Shown: positions 24,280-31,909, counted from the first letter of the stretch. The stretch is 34,996 nt of DNA from Candidatus Doudnabacteria bacterium (GCA_025450105.1 JANWIA010000034.1:1-34996), one strand, 5' to 3'. Notes: a model not told the origin generated them from the letters alone. Made by a program: numbers and translations.

Positions 24280-24660
24280 TTATGGTGCACCGACATCGCC
24301 GTTAATTGCATTGGTGACAACAACCAGAATGACCCAGGACATAATTATTATTATTAGTCCAATGATGGCGTTGGAAATGATCTTCTTGCCCTTCTTGTTT
24401 TGATCCTCATTTTGTCCTGCCGTCATATAATAGTAGCCGCCGAGGACTAAAAAGAACATTGCGATCACCCCAGAGATCTCCAACATCAATTCCAGGATTT
24501 TTTGGAGTATTCCTTTGAAGGTGCCGTTACCAAATGAGGCAAAGAGACCAGGAGCCGGGTTATTATTCCCCCCATTTAGGAAACCCTGAGCATAAACACT
24601 ACTGGCAAAAGCGAAATTTACGACCAGTAACAGAAAAAATATTTTGAGTTTTCTTTTCAT
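24280..24660 (-). CDS. TrbC/VirB2-like pilin protein, third of five
   Basis: The 126-residue protein has a signal peptide ending at VYAQ (about 24-25) and an Asn/Gly/Pro-rich linker. It has two helices joined by GGYYYMTAGQNEDQNKKGKK, followed by NAIIGLIIIIMSWVILVVVTNAINGD. It is closest by eye to the fourth pilin-like protein. It starts 4 bases after the tandem-domain gene stop. Confidence 0.87.
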   Translation of the reverse strand: MKRKLKIFFLLLVVNFAFASSVYAQGFLNGGNNNPAPGLFASFGNGTFKGILQKILELMLEISGVIAMFFLVLGGYYYMTAGQNEDQNKKGKKIISNAIIGLIIIIMSWVILVVVTNAINGDVGAP

Positions 24661-24663
24661 AAA

Positions 24664-25293
24664 TTATACAAATAAATTTTTAACAGCTTCAATTAACACG
24701 TAAGCAAGAAGTGCAGTCATGAACCCGACAATTGACCAGAGCAGTCCAGTTTTAGCTTTGGCAGTTTGTTGTTCGTTGCCGGCGGCCGTAATATAAAGGA
24801 AACCATTATATACAATCATGACTGAAGCGAGGAATCCTAGCAAGCCCAAGAACATGGTTACGATCTTGGTTATGAACTGCTGCGTGTCACTTGAGCTCAA
24901 CGGATTCTGGATAGTTGGATTGCCTACGCCGCCTGGAATTGGAACAAAACCAATAAAATTCTGGAATCCTAATACTATTGAAAATGACAGGACGGAAACA
25001 ACCACGCCGATTCTCGCGTAACTAAAACCTGCTTTAGCAATTTTTAAATTTTCCGGTTCACCTCTGGCCATCAACATTCTGAATCCACTGACAACAATCA
25101 TGGTCACTGCCAGCATTCCAATTACAGTGCCGACAAAGACCAGAGTTCTAACCATCAACCCTTCAAACGAAGTGATATCACCCAAACCATTGCAAAGTTG
25201 CGTAGTTGCCGTGCCTGTACAAGTCGCTGCACTAGCAAACAACGGGGTGACTAATAATGCTAAATTAAATTGTAATAATAAAAGTTTTTTCAT
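24664..25293 (-). CDS. Double pilin-core membrane protein, second of five
   Basis: I start it at the ATG at 25293, whose first bases overlap the previous stop (ATGA); an in-frame TTG 6 bases upstream is less likely. After a signal peptide and a short Cys-containing segment (ATCTGTATTQLC) it carries two pilin-like cores in tandem. The first is about 50-105, with loop SGFRMLMARGEPENLKIAKA. The second is about 140-205, with loop NGFLYITAAGNEQQTAKAKT. The linker has FVPIPGGVGNP. A protein with two VirB2-like cores could act as an initiator or membrane platform rather than a pilus subunit. Confidence 0.85.
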   Translation of the reverse strand: MKKLLLLQFNLALLVTPLFASAATCTGTATTQLCNGLGDITSFEGLMVRTLVFVGTVIGMLAVTMIVVSGFRMLMARGEPENLKIAKAGFSYARIGVVVSVLSFSIVLGFQNFIGFVPIPGGVGNPTIQNPLSSSDTQQFITKIVTMFLGLLGFLASVMIVYNGFLYITAAGNEQQTAKAKTGLLWSIVGFMTALLAYVLIEAVKNLFV

Positions 25294-25691
25294 CCCCAAA
25301 ATTGGAATATTCCTTGGAAGCCAGGAAGCGAACCACCGGAAAGCTGACTAACAACGATATTAATAATCAAATACGATGCAAGAACAATCCCCAACCCCAA
25401 TACTGCATTACTTATTGTTGCTTTGCCTTTCTTAATAGACTCCGGGTTACCGCCAGACATAAGCATCTGGACTCCGCCAACCACCAAAAATAATAGTGCT
25501 ACCATTCCAGAACTAACCAAAAGAAAATTTATCATGTAAATGATCAATGTTTTGAGATCGCTTAGTCCGCAATCCTTGGCAGCTTGCGCCCCTTGGCAAT
25601 CAGTCGGCACTAAACCGGCCGCTATTACAAACATTGGCAGCGCCAGCAAAGTCAACACAAGTAAATTAACGACAAATGTTTTTCGTGTCAT
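25290..25691 (-). CDS. TrbC/VirB2-like pilin protein, first of five
   Basis: The 133-residue protein has a signal peptide to about AA (residue 25), two Cys (TDCQ and KDCG) possibly forming a disulfide, then helices around GGVQMLMSGGNPESIKKGKA and a C-terminal tail ending in FQFWG. Its stop overlaps the start of the next gene, and its own start is one base after the stop of the binding-protein gene, so the three are tightly coupled. Confidence 0.86.
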   Translation of the reverse strand: MTRKTFVVNLLVLTLLALPMFVIAAGLVPTDCQGAQAAKDCGLSDLKTLIIYMINFLLVSSGMVALLFLVVGGVQMLMSGGNPESIKKGKATISNAVLGLGIVLASYLIINIVVSQLSGGSLPGFQGIFQFWG

Positions 25692-25692
25692 G

Positions 25693-26982
25693 TTATTTTG
25701 GAATTAACCTTAACTGTTGATTGGCGTTTTGCACTGCCGTATCGGGGCTGACATTTCGCAAAACTACATCTTCGATCATTTTAATGAAGATTCCTTCAAA
25801 TTCATTTGCATCCTGTTTGCGTACACTTTTGGATGACGGCGCGTTTTGCGCAAAATGGCCAATATCTAAATCGGAAAATTGCTCGGTAATAGTATCCTTT
25901 CGGGATGCCGGGAGTTTGTGCACCGCGTAATATTTTTGCAGGACATCTTTTTGCGTGATGAACTGCAGAAAGTCCCAAGCCGCGGCTTGCTTGGTGGATG
26001 TTTTAGAAACAGCCTCGCCCCAGTAATTGGCAAAATTAACTTTTGGATTGACTAAGTCCGGCTGCGGCACTGGCGCCACATCCCAATTAAGATTTGGAGC
26101 TTTATCGATAATGCGATCCCGCATATAGGAATAGGAAATCATCATGCCCAATTTGTTTTGCGAAAAGGCATCCACGCTATTGTCCGATCGGGAGTTCCAG
26201 GTATAAGAAACTAACCCTGGATTTGTGAATTGTGTAAAATATTCCAAAGCCTTTGAGGCTGGGAAATATGTATCATTGCCTGTACCTGGCAAACGCTTAT
26301 CCAAACTTGGATCGCCTTGCTCGTTATAAAACTCCGTTCCGTTTTGCAGCATGAGTAAGGATAAAATATCTACGCCACGATTGACGTTAGAGGCCGCACC
26401 CATGGCAATTCCGGAATGGATAAAGTCACCATTCTTTTGCTGCGAGGTAATTTTTTGCACTGCACTGACAACTTCCACCCAAGTCTTTGGCGGTTCCGAA
26501 ATCCCAACCGAATTCAAAATATCCTTGTTGTAGTAAAGCGCCAAAACATCCACCGACAGCGGCATGGCGTAAATTTTTCCGTCTTCTACAAAATCGGCGC
26601 TGGCTACATCAAGAAAAGTATCCTGATATTGGCGCTGGGTCACGCCAGGCGCTGGGGCCATTTTTTCAATATGATTTGGCAACCAGTCGTTATGAATCGA
26701 AAAGATGTCCGGACCCTTGCCCGAGGCAATGGCGTCGATCAATTCCTTCTCGTAGTTGTTGATGTCCTTGGTTACCGGCTGGATGCGGACATTTTTATGG
26801 ACCGCGGTATAAGCGTCGATTAATGGCTGGAGATTGTTGGTTGTTTCGAAAGGCTTCCACCAAACGAGTTCAATTTGCTCGTTGCTGGTTTTTGGCGTGC
26901 CGCCAGAAGATAACAATGCACCGAGCACCAAAATAATGAAAAAGAAGACAATGGCGCCGATTATTAAGTATTTTTTTGACAT
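25693..26982 (-). CDS. Membrane-anchored ABC-type sugar-binding protein
   Basis: The 429-residue protein matches extracellular solute-binding family 1: ELVWWKPFETTNNLQPLIDA, GPDIFSIHNDWLPNHIEKMAP, a central GIAMGAASNVNRGVD block and a C-terminal AAWDFLQFITQKDVLQKYY. An uncleaved N-terminal membrane anchor (about 5-25) is present; there is no lipobox Cys. No permease or ATPase gene lies nearby. Instead it opens the pilin operon, so it may capture oligosaccharides for a pilus-linked uptake or adhesion function rather than feed a standard ABC importer. Confidence 0.88.
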   Translation of the reverse strand: MSKKYLIIGAIVFFFIILVLGALLSSGGTPKTSNEQIELVWWKPFETTNNLQPLIDAYTAVHKNVRIQPVTKDINNYEKELIDAIASGKGPDIFSIHNDWLPNHIEKMAPAPGVTQRQYQDTFLDVASADFVEDGKIYAMPLSVDVLALYYNKDILNSVGISEPPKTWVEVVSAVQKITSQQKNGDFIHSGIAMGAASNVNRGVDILSLLMLQNGTEFYNEQGDPSLDKRLPGTGNDTYFPASKALEYFTQFTNPGLVSYTWNSRSDNSVDAFSQNKLGMMISYSYMRDRIIDKAPNLNWDVAPVPQPDLVNPKVNFANYWGEAVSKTSTKQAAAWDFLQFITQKDVLQKYYAVHKLPASRKDTITEQFSDLDIGHFAQNAPSSKSVRKQDANEFEGIFIKMIEDVVLRNVSPDTAVQNANQQLRLIPK

Positions 26983-27015
26983 GTTTGTTTCGGAAATTTG
27001 GTTTCTTTCATAAAA

Positions 27016-27044
27016 ATTCTACAATATATGATTGAAAAAATCAA
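27016..27044 (-). promoter_or_regulatory. Likely promoter of the binding-protein/pilin operon
   Basis: TTGATT (27039-27044) and TAGAAT (27016-27021) on the minus strand, 17-bp spacer. A TTGACC nearby gives an alternative with a longer spacer. Confidence 0.5.
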
Positions 27045-27077
27045 ATTGGTCAATGTGCACATTCTGATTTTAGAAAC

Positions 27078-27111
27078 AAAAAACCCTGAAATGTTATTCA
27101 GGGTTTTTTTA
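27078..27111. terminator. Terminator after galU
   Basis: AACCCTGAA (27082-27090) and TTCAGGGTT (27097-27105) pair perfectly with A/T runs on both sides. Confidence 0.9.
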
Positions 27112-28011
27112 CTAAATTTTTAATCCTTTAATGTACTTAGCAAAATCTTCACGCATATCTTCATGCTTGAGTCCGAATTCGACAACGGTTTTGAGGTATT
27201 CCAGTTTGTTGCCGCAATCATGGTACTTACTGTTTTGGATTTCTGCCGCATAAATTTTCTTGCCTTCTTCGAGCATTATGTTTACGGCGTCGGCATAAAG
27301 TAGTTCACGCGGTGTGTTAGATTTTTCAGCGCGCTTCATGACTTGCTCAATGGCCGGAAAAATTTCTGGGGTATAAAGATAACCGGAAACGATTGCGTGC
27401 TTAGATTTGGTTTTTCCGACTCCCGGCTTCTCAATAAGTTCAGATACTTCCAAAATTTGATCGTCGATTTTTTTACCGTCGGCTATGGCGTATCTGGTAT
27501 AATCTTCCGGTTTAGAAACCGGAATGCTTCCAAGGATCGCACTGCCACCAACCTTCTCGTATGCCGCAATTAACTGCTGGCAACGAGTTGGTGTTGCTTC
27601 GATAAAATCATCTCCCCATAAAACTATAAAGGGTTCATCCCCTACTAAATTTTTAGCGTTCCAAATTGCAGTCGCGGTTCCAGGTGGTCCCTTTTGTCGG
27701 ACGTAATAAAAGTTGGCCATTTCAGCAATGCGGCGAATTTCGTCCAGCTCAGTTTGCTTGCCGGAATTCTGCAATCGCTTTTCTAATTCGTAAGGATAAT
27801 CAAAATGGTCCTCGATATTTCTTTTGTGCCAGCCAGTGACAATAATAATGTCTTCGATCCCTGCTGAGACTGCATCCTCAACCACATATTGAATAATTGG
27901 TTTGTCGACAATCGGCAGCATTTCCTTTGGCTGGGCCTTTGTCGCAGGTAAAAATCGGGTACCAAAGCCGGCGGCTGGAATTACTGCTTTGCGAATTTTT
28001 TGCTTTATCAT
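27112..28011 (-). CDS. galU: UTP-glucose-1-phosphate uridylyltransferase
   Basis: GalU makes UDP-glucose, the donor for surface glycans. The 299-residue protein has the nucleotidyltransferase opening VIPAAGFGTRFLPATKAQPK with the Lys and Arg of the active site, then MLPIVDKPIIQYVVEDAV. Further segments are VLWGDDF for metal binding and VSELIEKPG. It is monocistronic by appearance, with its own terminator. With the sugar-binding protein next to it, it points to glycan metabolism at the surface, but they are separate transcripts. Confidence 0.95.
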   Translation of the reverse strand: MIKQKIRKAVIPAAGFGTRFLPATKAQPKEMLPIVDKPIIQYVVEDAVSAGIEDIIIVTGWHKRNIEDHFDYPYELEKRLQNSGKQTELDEIRRIAEMANFYYVRQKGPPGTATAIWNAKNLVGDEPFIVLWGDDFIEATPTRCQQLIAAYEKVGGSAILGSIPVSKPEDYTRYAIADGKKIDDQILEVSELIEKPGVGKTKSKHAIVSGYLYTPEIFPAIEQVMKRAEKSNTPRELLYADAVNIMLEEGKKIYAAEIQNSKYHDCGNKLEYLKTVVEFGLKHEDMREDFAKYIKGLKI

Positions 28012-28075
28012 AGTCCAAACATTAATGTAAGTGTATTAATATTAGTGCACTCTTAGGGAAAGGACAAGTCCACCC

Positions 28076-29596
28076 TCACTCAACTTTTGGCCTGTATTGA
28101 ATGGCTTCTGCAATATGTTCCGTTTTAATTTTCGGTTCTAAATTTAGATCGGCAATGGTTTTGCTGACCTTTAGTATCCGATGATATGATCGTGCCGATA
28201 AATTTAATTTAATCACAGCGTTCTTAATAAATTCCTCCTCCTTTTTACCCAGGATACAATGTTCACGAATTTCTCTTAGCCCCATTTCAGAATTTGTTTT
28301 GATGGATTCCTTTCCCATAAATCTTTTTGTTTGCTCGTCGCGGGCTTTTTGCACTCGATCTTGAATTTCTGCCGACGATTCTGATTGGGACAGTCCAGTT
28401 AATTTTTCATAATCGACCCGGCCGACCTCAACATGCAAATCGATGCGATCCAGGAGTGGACCAGAAATTTTCTTTTGGTATTTCATGACCTGGGCCGGAC
28501 TACAAATGCAAGATTTGCTTGGATCACTGAGATACCCGCAAGGACAAGGGTTTTGCGCCGCGACTAATGAAAACTTTGCCGGGAATACATAAGTTCCTGC
28601 TGCCCGAGCAACGGTGACAATACCGTCTTCTAATGGTTGGCGCAAATTTTCCAAAACTGATCGGGAAAATTCGGGAAACTCATCTAAGAATAGAACACCT
28701 CGATGCGCAAGGGATATTTCTCCGGGTTTTGGGTTTGATCCCCCACCGACTAACGCCACTCCCGATGTTGTGTGATGCGGATTTCGAAATGGGCGAACGG
28801 TAATCAAGTGGTTACCAAAGTTTAACAAACCAGCCACACTATAAATTTTGGTAATTTCCAAAACCTCATCCACGTTTAAACGAGGAAGAATGGATGGCAA
28901 GGCCTTGGCTAGTAAAGTTTTCCCGGATCCAGGCGGCCCAGACAATAAAACATTATGACCGCCTGCTGCGGCAATCTCTAATGCCCGCTTTGCAGTTTCC
29001 TGACCGCGGATCAGTTTCATGTCAAAATCGATTTTCGGCACACTTAATACTTTCTTCCAATCCGTTCGCGGAACTGGATCTAAATGTATCATGCCCTGAA
29101 GATATCCAATTAATTGCAGTAGGCTGTCGCAGGCAATGATTTTAACTCCCGTGACCAAGCCTGCTTCATTAATATTTCCTGACGGCACAAAAATTTCACT
29201 AAATCCCCTGTCCTTGGCCGTTAACAGAATTGGCAATATTCCAGCGACTGTCCGAATACTGCCATCCAGCGCCAATTCCCCCACAAACAGTTTCTTGGTC
29301 GGATCAAATTCTATTTGTCCGGAATTCAAAAGAATGGAAACAGAAATCGGCACATCAAAATGCGTTCCGTTTTTGGCAAAATCCGCCGGCGCCAAATTAA
29401 CCGAAACTTTGTTACGCGGAAAAATAGCATTCGAGTGTTTTATTGCCGCCTTCACCCTCTCTTTTGCTTCCTGAACGGCGGTATCTGGTAAGCCACCAAT
29501 TATGGTTTTTGGCAAACCTGGTGAAATATCAACCTCGACTTCCACCAATTCCGCATTTAACCCAACCACAGCGGCTGAATAAACCTTGGTCAGCAT
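28076..29596 (-). CDS. comM: YifB/ComM-family Mg-chelatase-like AAA+ ATPase
   Basis: ComM acts in natural transformation as a branch-migration helicase in Haemophilus and related bacteria. The 506-residue protein has the N-terminal Lon-protease-like domain (LPDTAVQEAKERVKAA, VNLAPADFAKNGTHFDVPIS), a central AAA+ module with Walker A LLSGPPGSGKT and Walker B GVLFLDEFPEF. A Cys-rich insert (NPCPCGYLSDPSKSCICSP) and the C-terminal SARSYHRILKVSKTIADL follow. The ATG directly follows the stop of the PUR-domain gene (TAAATG). In a CPR cell it may process DNA taken up through pilin-based machinery. Confidence 0.94.
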   Translation of the reverse strand: MLTKVYSAAVVGLNAELVEVEVDISPGLPKTIIGGLPDTAVQEAKERVKAAIKHSNAIFPRNKVSVNLAPADFAKNGTHFDVPISVSILLNSGQIEFDPTKKLFVGELALDGSIRTVAGILPILLTAKDRGFSEIFVPSGNINEAGLVTGVKIIACDSLLQLIGYLQGMIHLDPVPRTDWKKVLSVPKIDFDMKLIRGQETAKRALEIAAAGGHNVLLSGPPGSGKTLLAKALPSILPRLNVDEVLEITKIYSVAGLLNFGNHLITVRPFRNPHHTTSGVALVGGGSNPKPGEISLAHRGVLFLDEFPEFSRSVLENLRQPLEDGIVTVARAAGTYVFPAKFSLVAAQNPCPCGYLSDPSKSCICSPAQVMKYQKKISGPLLDRIDLHVEVGRVDYEKLTGLSQSESSAEIQDRVQKARDEQTKRFMGKESIKTNSEMGLREIREHCILGKKEEEFIKNAVIKLNLSARSYHRILKVSKTIADLNLEPKIKTEHIAEAIQYRPKVE

Positions 29597-29830
29597 TTAT
29601 TTAATTGTCTCGACAAAACCAAAAACCTGGGACAAGGAACTCTTAAAATTTTCAATTTCTGATTCAAAAATCATTATATTTGCCCTTTGCTTTTCGCCAT
29701 TAGCCTTAACCGAAGCTTCAGAAATCCGAATATACGGCTTGTCGTCCTTGGTTTTTCTGACATCAAAGAAAAAATTCCTTCTGCCCGCGTTAAATTTTGT
29801 TGAAAACAATGGTGGTGTAATTTCCGCCAT
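29597..29830 (-). CDS. PUR-alpha-like nucleic-acid-binding protein (DUF3276 type)
   Basis: At 77 residues the protein is one PUR-type domain: GRRNFFFDVRKTKDDKPYIR, ISEASVK and IMIFESEIENFKSSLSQVF follow the beta-beta-beta-alpha pattern of the DUF3276 family (Bacteroidetes and spirochaete homologues bind single-stranded DNA or RNA). It lies directly upstream of comM with no gap, so it may supply single-strand binding for the same process. A perfect hairpin sits just upstream of its ribosome site. The family call rests on pattern reading alone. Confidence 0.75.
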   Translation of the reverse strand: MAEITPPLFSTKFNAGRRNFFFDVRKTKDDKPYIRISEASVKANGEKQRANIMIFESEIENFKSSLSQVFGFVETIK

Positions 29831-29840
29831 AAAATCCTTT

Positions 29841-29855
29841 CTGGGATAATCCCAG
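29841..29855 (-). promoter_or_regulatory. Hairpin before the ribosome site of the PUR-domain gene
   Basis: CTGGGA-TTA-TCCCAG on the minus strand lies right before the AAAGGA ribosome site. It could be a translational operator bound by the protein itself. Confidence 0.45.
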
Positions 29856-29874
29856 CATTTAATGATAAGAAAAT

Positions 29875-29903
29875 ATTCTATAAACTAGAAAAAATCTTGT
29901 AAA
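29875..29903 (-). promoter_or_regulatory. Promoter of the PUR-domain/comM unit
   Basis: TTTACA (29898-29903) and TAGAAT (29875-29880) with a 17-bp spacer on the minus strand. Confidence 0.55.
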
Positions 29904-29951
29904 TACTCCTAGCTTGTGGGTAACTTTAGGGGCGTTGCTCAGATTGGGCAA

Positions 29952-29977
29952 AATAAAAAAGATCCCTAAGGATCTCA
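29952..29977 (-). terminator. Terminator after the lexA operon
   Basis: AGATCC and GGATCT pair in a short stem followed by TTTTTT on the minus strand, just past the stop of the 60-residue gene. Confidence 0.7.
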
Positions 29978-30000
29978 TTTAAATCTGCTTGTTGAAAAAA

Positions 30001-30183
30001 TTAACGGGTGAACAGTAAACCGTTAAATCGGTCGTTTACAATTAACGGAACTCCGGAAAGCTGCTTTACTTCTTTGGCCAGGTTCTGGAGTCGGCAGTCG
30101 TGAGCCAGTCCATTTGTGCAATGGGCGCAAAGGCCACGGATCTGTTCTGCGATATTAAATTTTTGTTGTTCAAACTCTGACAT
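30001..30183 (-). CDS. Small Cys-rich protein of unknown function
   Basis: The 60-residue protein has a CAHCTNGLAHDC cluster (residues 19-30) that could bind a metal ion, in a mostly helical, soluble sequence. I do not recognise the family. It starts 16 bases after the lexA stop and is followed by a terminator, so it is the last gene of the LexA operon. No strong ribosome site is visible. Membership in an SOS operon makes a DNA-damage role possible but unproven. Confidence 0.65.
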   Translation of the reverse strand: MSEFEQQKFNIAEQIRGLCAHCTNGLAHDCRLQNLAKEVKQLSGVPLIVNDRFNGLLFTR

Positions 30184-30199
30184 ATGTTTACAATTTAAT

Positions 30200-30814
30200 T
30201 TATTCCATTCTTCGGATCAGTCCTACGACCTTGCCTTGGACTGACCATTCGTGTTCCGGATAGATATTCGGATATTCTTTGTTTTCAGCTTTAAGAAAAA
30301 ATTTGCCGTCTTTTTTTACTAAACGCTTTACCGTAGCTTCGTCTTCCAGTAGCGCAACCACAATATCGTTTACTTCGGCAATCTTTTGTTGTTTAACAAG
30401 AACCAAGTCTCCATTCAAAATTCCGGCGTCTTTCATACTCATACCTTGGACTTTGAGCAGGAACATATCCTTGCGGCCTCTAATCAAACTTACAGGCAGC
30501 TGCAACCAATCTTCAATTTGCTCTTCGGCAAGCATTGGCATACCGGCTGTAATTCGTCCGAGCAGCGGGATATTGATCATGCCTCGGGTGAGCGGTTCCC
30601 CTTCTCCGGTTAATACTTCTATTCCGCGAGCTTTACCACTTTTGCGAACGTAACCCTTGGCTTCCAGTGCATTCAGCAACTTTGCAACAGCATTCTTAGA
30701 TTTAACTTTTAGCGCGGTGGCCATCTCCGAAACACTCGGCGGTAATCCATTATCTTGGATTTCACCAGACAAGTAATCGAGAAGTTTCTTTTGTTTAGGA
30801 GTTAGTTCGTTCAT
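30200..30814 (-). CDS. lexA: SOS repressor LexA
   Basis: LexA represses DNA-damage genes and cleaves itself when activated RecA filaments form. The N-terminal winged helix (about 1-65) has PPSVSEMATALKVKSKNAVA. The cleavage site is Ala90-Gly91 in RITAGMP. The catalytic dyad is Ser126 (QGMSMKDAG) and Lys163 (EATVKR). The 204-residue length is normal. It is co-transcribed after the 104-residue protein gene (1 base apart), and a likely LexA operator lies in the promoter of the unit, giving autoregulation. recA lies about 4 kb upstream in the same orientation. Confidence 0.97.
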   Translation of the reverse strand: MNELTPKQKKLLDYLSGEIQDNGLPPSVSEMATALKVKSKNAVAKLLNALEAKGYVRKSGKARGIEVLTGEGEPLTRGMINIPLLGRITAGMPMLAEEQIEDWLQLPVSLIRGRKDMFLLKVQGMSMKDAGILNGDLVLVKQQKIAEVNDIVVALLEDEATVKRLVKKDGKFFLKAENKEYPNIYPEHEWSVQGKVVGLIRRME

Positions 30815-30815
30815 A

Positions 30816-31130
30816 TCAGTCTTGTTTAAAATCTAATTGCTCATTCGGAATGTTTATGGATAATCCATATTTAATGGCCTCGACTTTGTCTGTAACCACC
30901 TTGTCCTTAAATACTACAAGCATTCCTTTTTCACTCCAAAAATTAGCGTACCATGGACCTTCTTTAATAAAATCTTTTAGTTCGGTTACTTGTTTTTTTG
31001 AGCCGATGACTTTGACTAAGTTCCAAGTATCATTTTCAGGACCAATTGTTTGAGTAGAAAGAACTTCAAACCGATCAAGTACTGCAATGTCAGATAAACT
31101 CTCTTTAACTATTACTCCTAAATATTTCAT
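30816..31130 (-). CDS. Conserved CPR-type hypothetical protein, first gene of the lexA operon
   Basis: I start it at the ATG at 31130 (MKYLGVIVKESLSDIAVLDR), giving 104 residues. The open frame runs 180 bases further upstream, but that part encodes strong hairpins and the promoter, so it is probably leader. The sequence has LKDFIKEGPWYANFWSEKGMLVVFKDKVV and ends AIKYGLSINIPNEQLDFKQD. I recall similar ~100-residue proteins from CPR genomes without a known function. It shares the lexA transcript, so damage-induced expression is likely. Confidence 0.75.
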   Translation of the reverse strand: MKYLGVIVKESLSDIAVLDRFEVLSTQTIGPENDTWNLVKVIGSKKQVTELKDFIKEGPWYANFWSEKGMLVVFKDKVVTDKVEAIKYGLSINIPNEQLDFKQD

Positions 31131-31134
31131 AAAT

Positions 31135-31285
31135 TTGGTAGGGTCCCCTCCGCCCTCCAGCAGGAGGGGTTGGAAGCTTCGCCCGGTCAGGACGACCGGG
31201 CGTCCGATCGAATGATCAGACGAAGGAACCAATAAGATTGGGGGCGGCTCCCAAACCCACCGATTCCTTCGTTTTGTTCTTCCGT
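31135..31285 (-). ncRNA. Structured leader RNA of the lexA operon
   Basis: Three hairpins follow the promoter: GAAGGAA pairing with TTCCTTC over about 35 nt; a nearly perfect CGCCCGGTC-GACCGGGCG stem (31178-31200) with AGGAC loop; and CCTCC-AGCA-GGAGG (31154-31167). G+C-rich compared with neighbours. No ribosome site except next to the 31130 start. Confidence 0.5.
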
Positions 31286-31291
31286 ATAGAC

Positions 31292-31320
31292 ATAGTATAC
31301 GATCGTTCACCCAATGTCAA
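31292..31320 (-). promoter_or_regulatory. Promoter with candidate LexA operator
   Basis: TTGACA (31315-31320) and TACTAT (31292-31297) on the minus strand, 17-bp spacer. The spacer carries GAACGATCGTAT (31297-31308), close to the GAAC-N4-GTTC box of Gram-positive LexA. A second GAAC lies 15 bases downstream. Confidence 0.65.
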
Positions 31321-31447
31321 GAGCCCGTAATTCCAAAATAAAATAAGACCTCATCAGCCTTATCCACACCATCATCTTTTTTATTTTCTACTGAGGAACT
31401 TGCTAAACTAGACGACGAGATTTGGGGACTTTACAAACTTTCATCAA

Positions 31448-31483
31448 ATAAAAGTGGCACTTGCGCGGGATACGCAAGTGCCA
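31448..31483 (-). terminator. Strong terminator after the small secreted protein gene
   Basis: TGGCACTTGCG (31455-31465) pairs perfectly with CGCAAGTGCCA (31473-31483), followed by CTTTTATTT on the minus strand. The rest of 31321-31447 shows no gene. Confidence 0.85.
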
Positions 31484-31506
31484 TTGCACCTTCTCAAAGT
31501 TAGGCG

Positions 31507-31815
31507 CTAACCTTCTTTGCAGCTGGAGGAGTTGAGGTATTCCTGGGCCTCTTCCAACTGTGTCTTGTAGTGATCGTAGAGGACGGAGTTTGGATCCAGA
31601 CCCGCCATTTCTCGCTCTGCGATCGCGGCGTCGGTTCGTGCGTCTTTGCAGTCGCACGCCTCTGCTCCCATGGTTGTGGGGAGGACGAAAAGGACGAGTG
31701 CAGCGGCGGCTGCTGGTGAAGCGGTGGATACGATTGGCAGTCTCGCCCCCACTGATCCAGCCAGCAACATGAGAGATACTGCCATGGCCCTCAGACGTGG
31801 TTTCTTTTCTTTCAC
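31507..31815 (-). CDS. Small secreted or anchored Cys-containing protein
   Basis: I start it at a GTG at 31815, five bases after an AGAGGA ribosome site; another GTG lies 21 bases upstream but contains that site. The 102-residue protein has a basic start (VKEKKPRLR), then two hydrophobic stretches (about 11-29 and 34-50) ending AEACDC, a likely signal/anchor. The mature part (about 50 residues) is helical and acidic, with Cys in CDC near its start and SSSC near its end, compatible with a disulfide-closed helical hairpin. No family recognised. It is G+C-rich, single-gene, with its own promoter and terminator, like the 18667-23369 cassettes. Confidence 0.75.
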   Translation of the reverse strand: MKEKKPRLRAMAVSLMLLAGSVGARLPIVSTASPAAAAALVLFVLPTTMGAEACDCKDARTDAAIAEREMAGLDPNSVLYDHYKTQLEEAQEYLNSSSCKEG

Positions 31816-31879
31816 AATTCCTCTTTTGTAGATCACCTAGCAGGTACGGTTGATCCGCTATGCAGGTGACTCTACAGAA

Positions 31880-31909
31880 AAAATACCACGCTCTTTGCTC
31901 GAGTGTCAA
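31880..31909 (-). promoter_or_regulatory. Promoter of the small secreted protein gene
   Basis: TTGACA (31904-31909) and TATTTT (31880-31885) on the minus strand with an 18-bp spacer. The -35 box overlaps the TGA stop of the upstream hydrolase frame. Confidence 0.7.

Noticed and set aside
31131-31310. N-terminal extension of the gene before lexA to 164 residues
   Set aside because: The stretch contains the promoter and three strong hairpins; translation there is unlike the conserved part.
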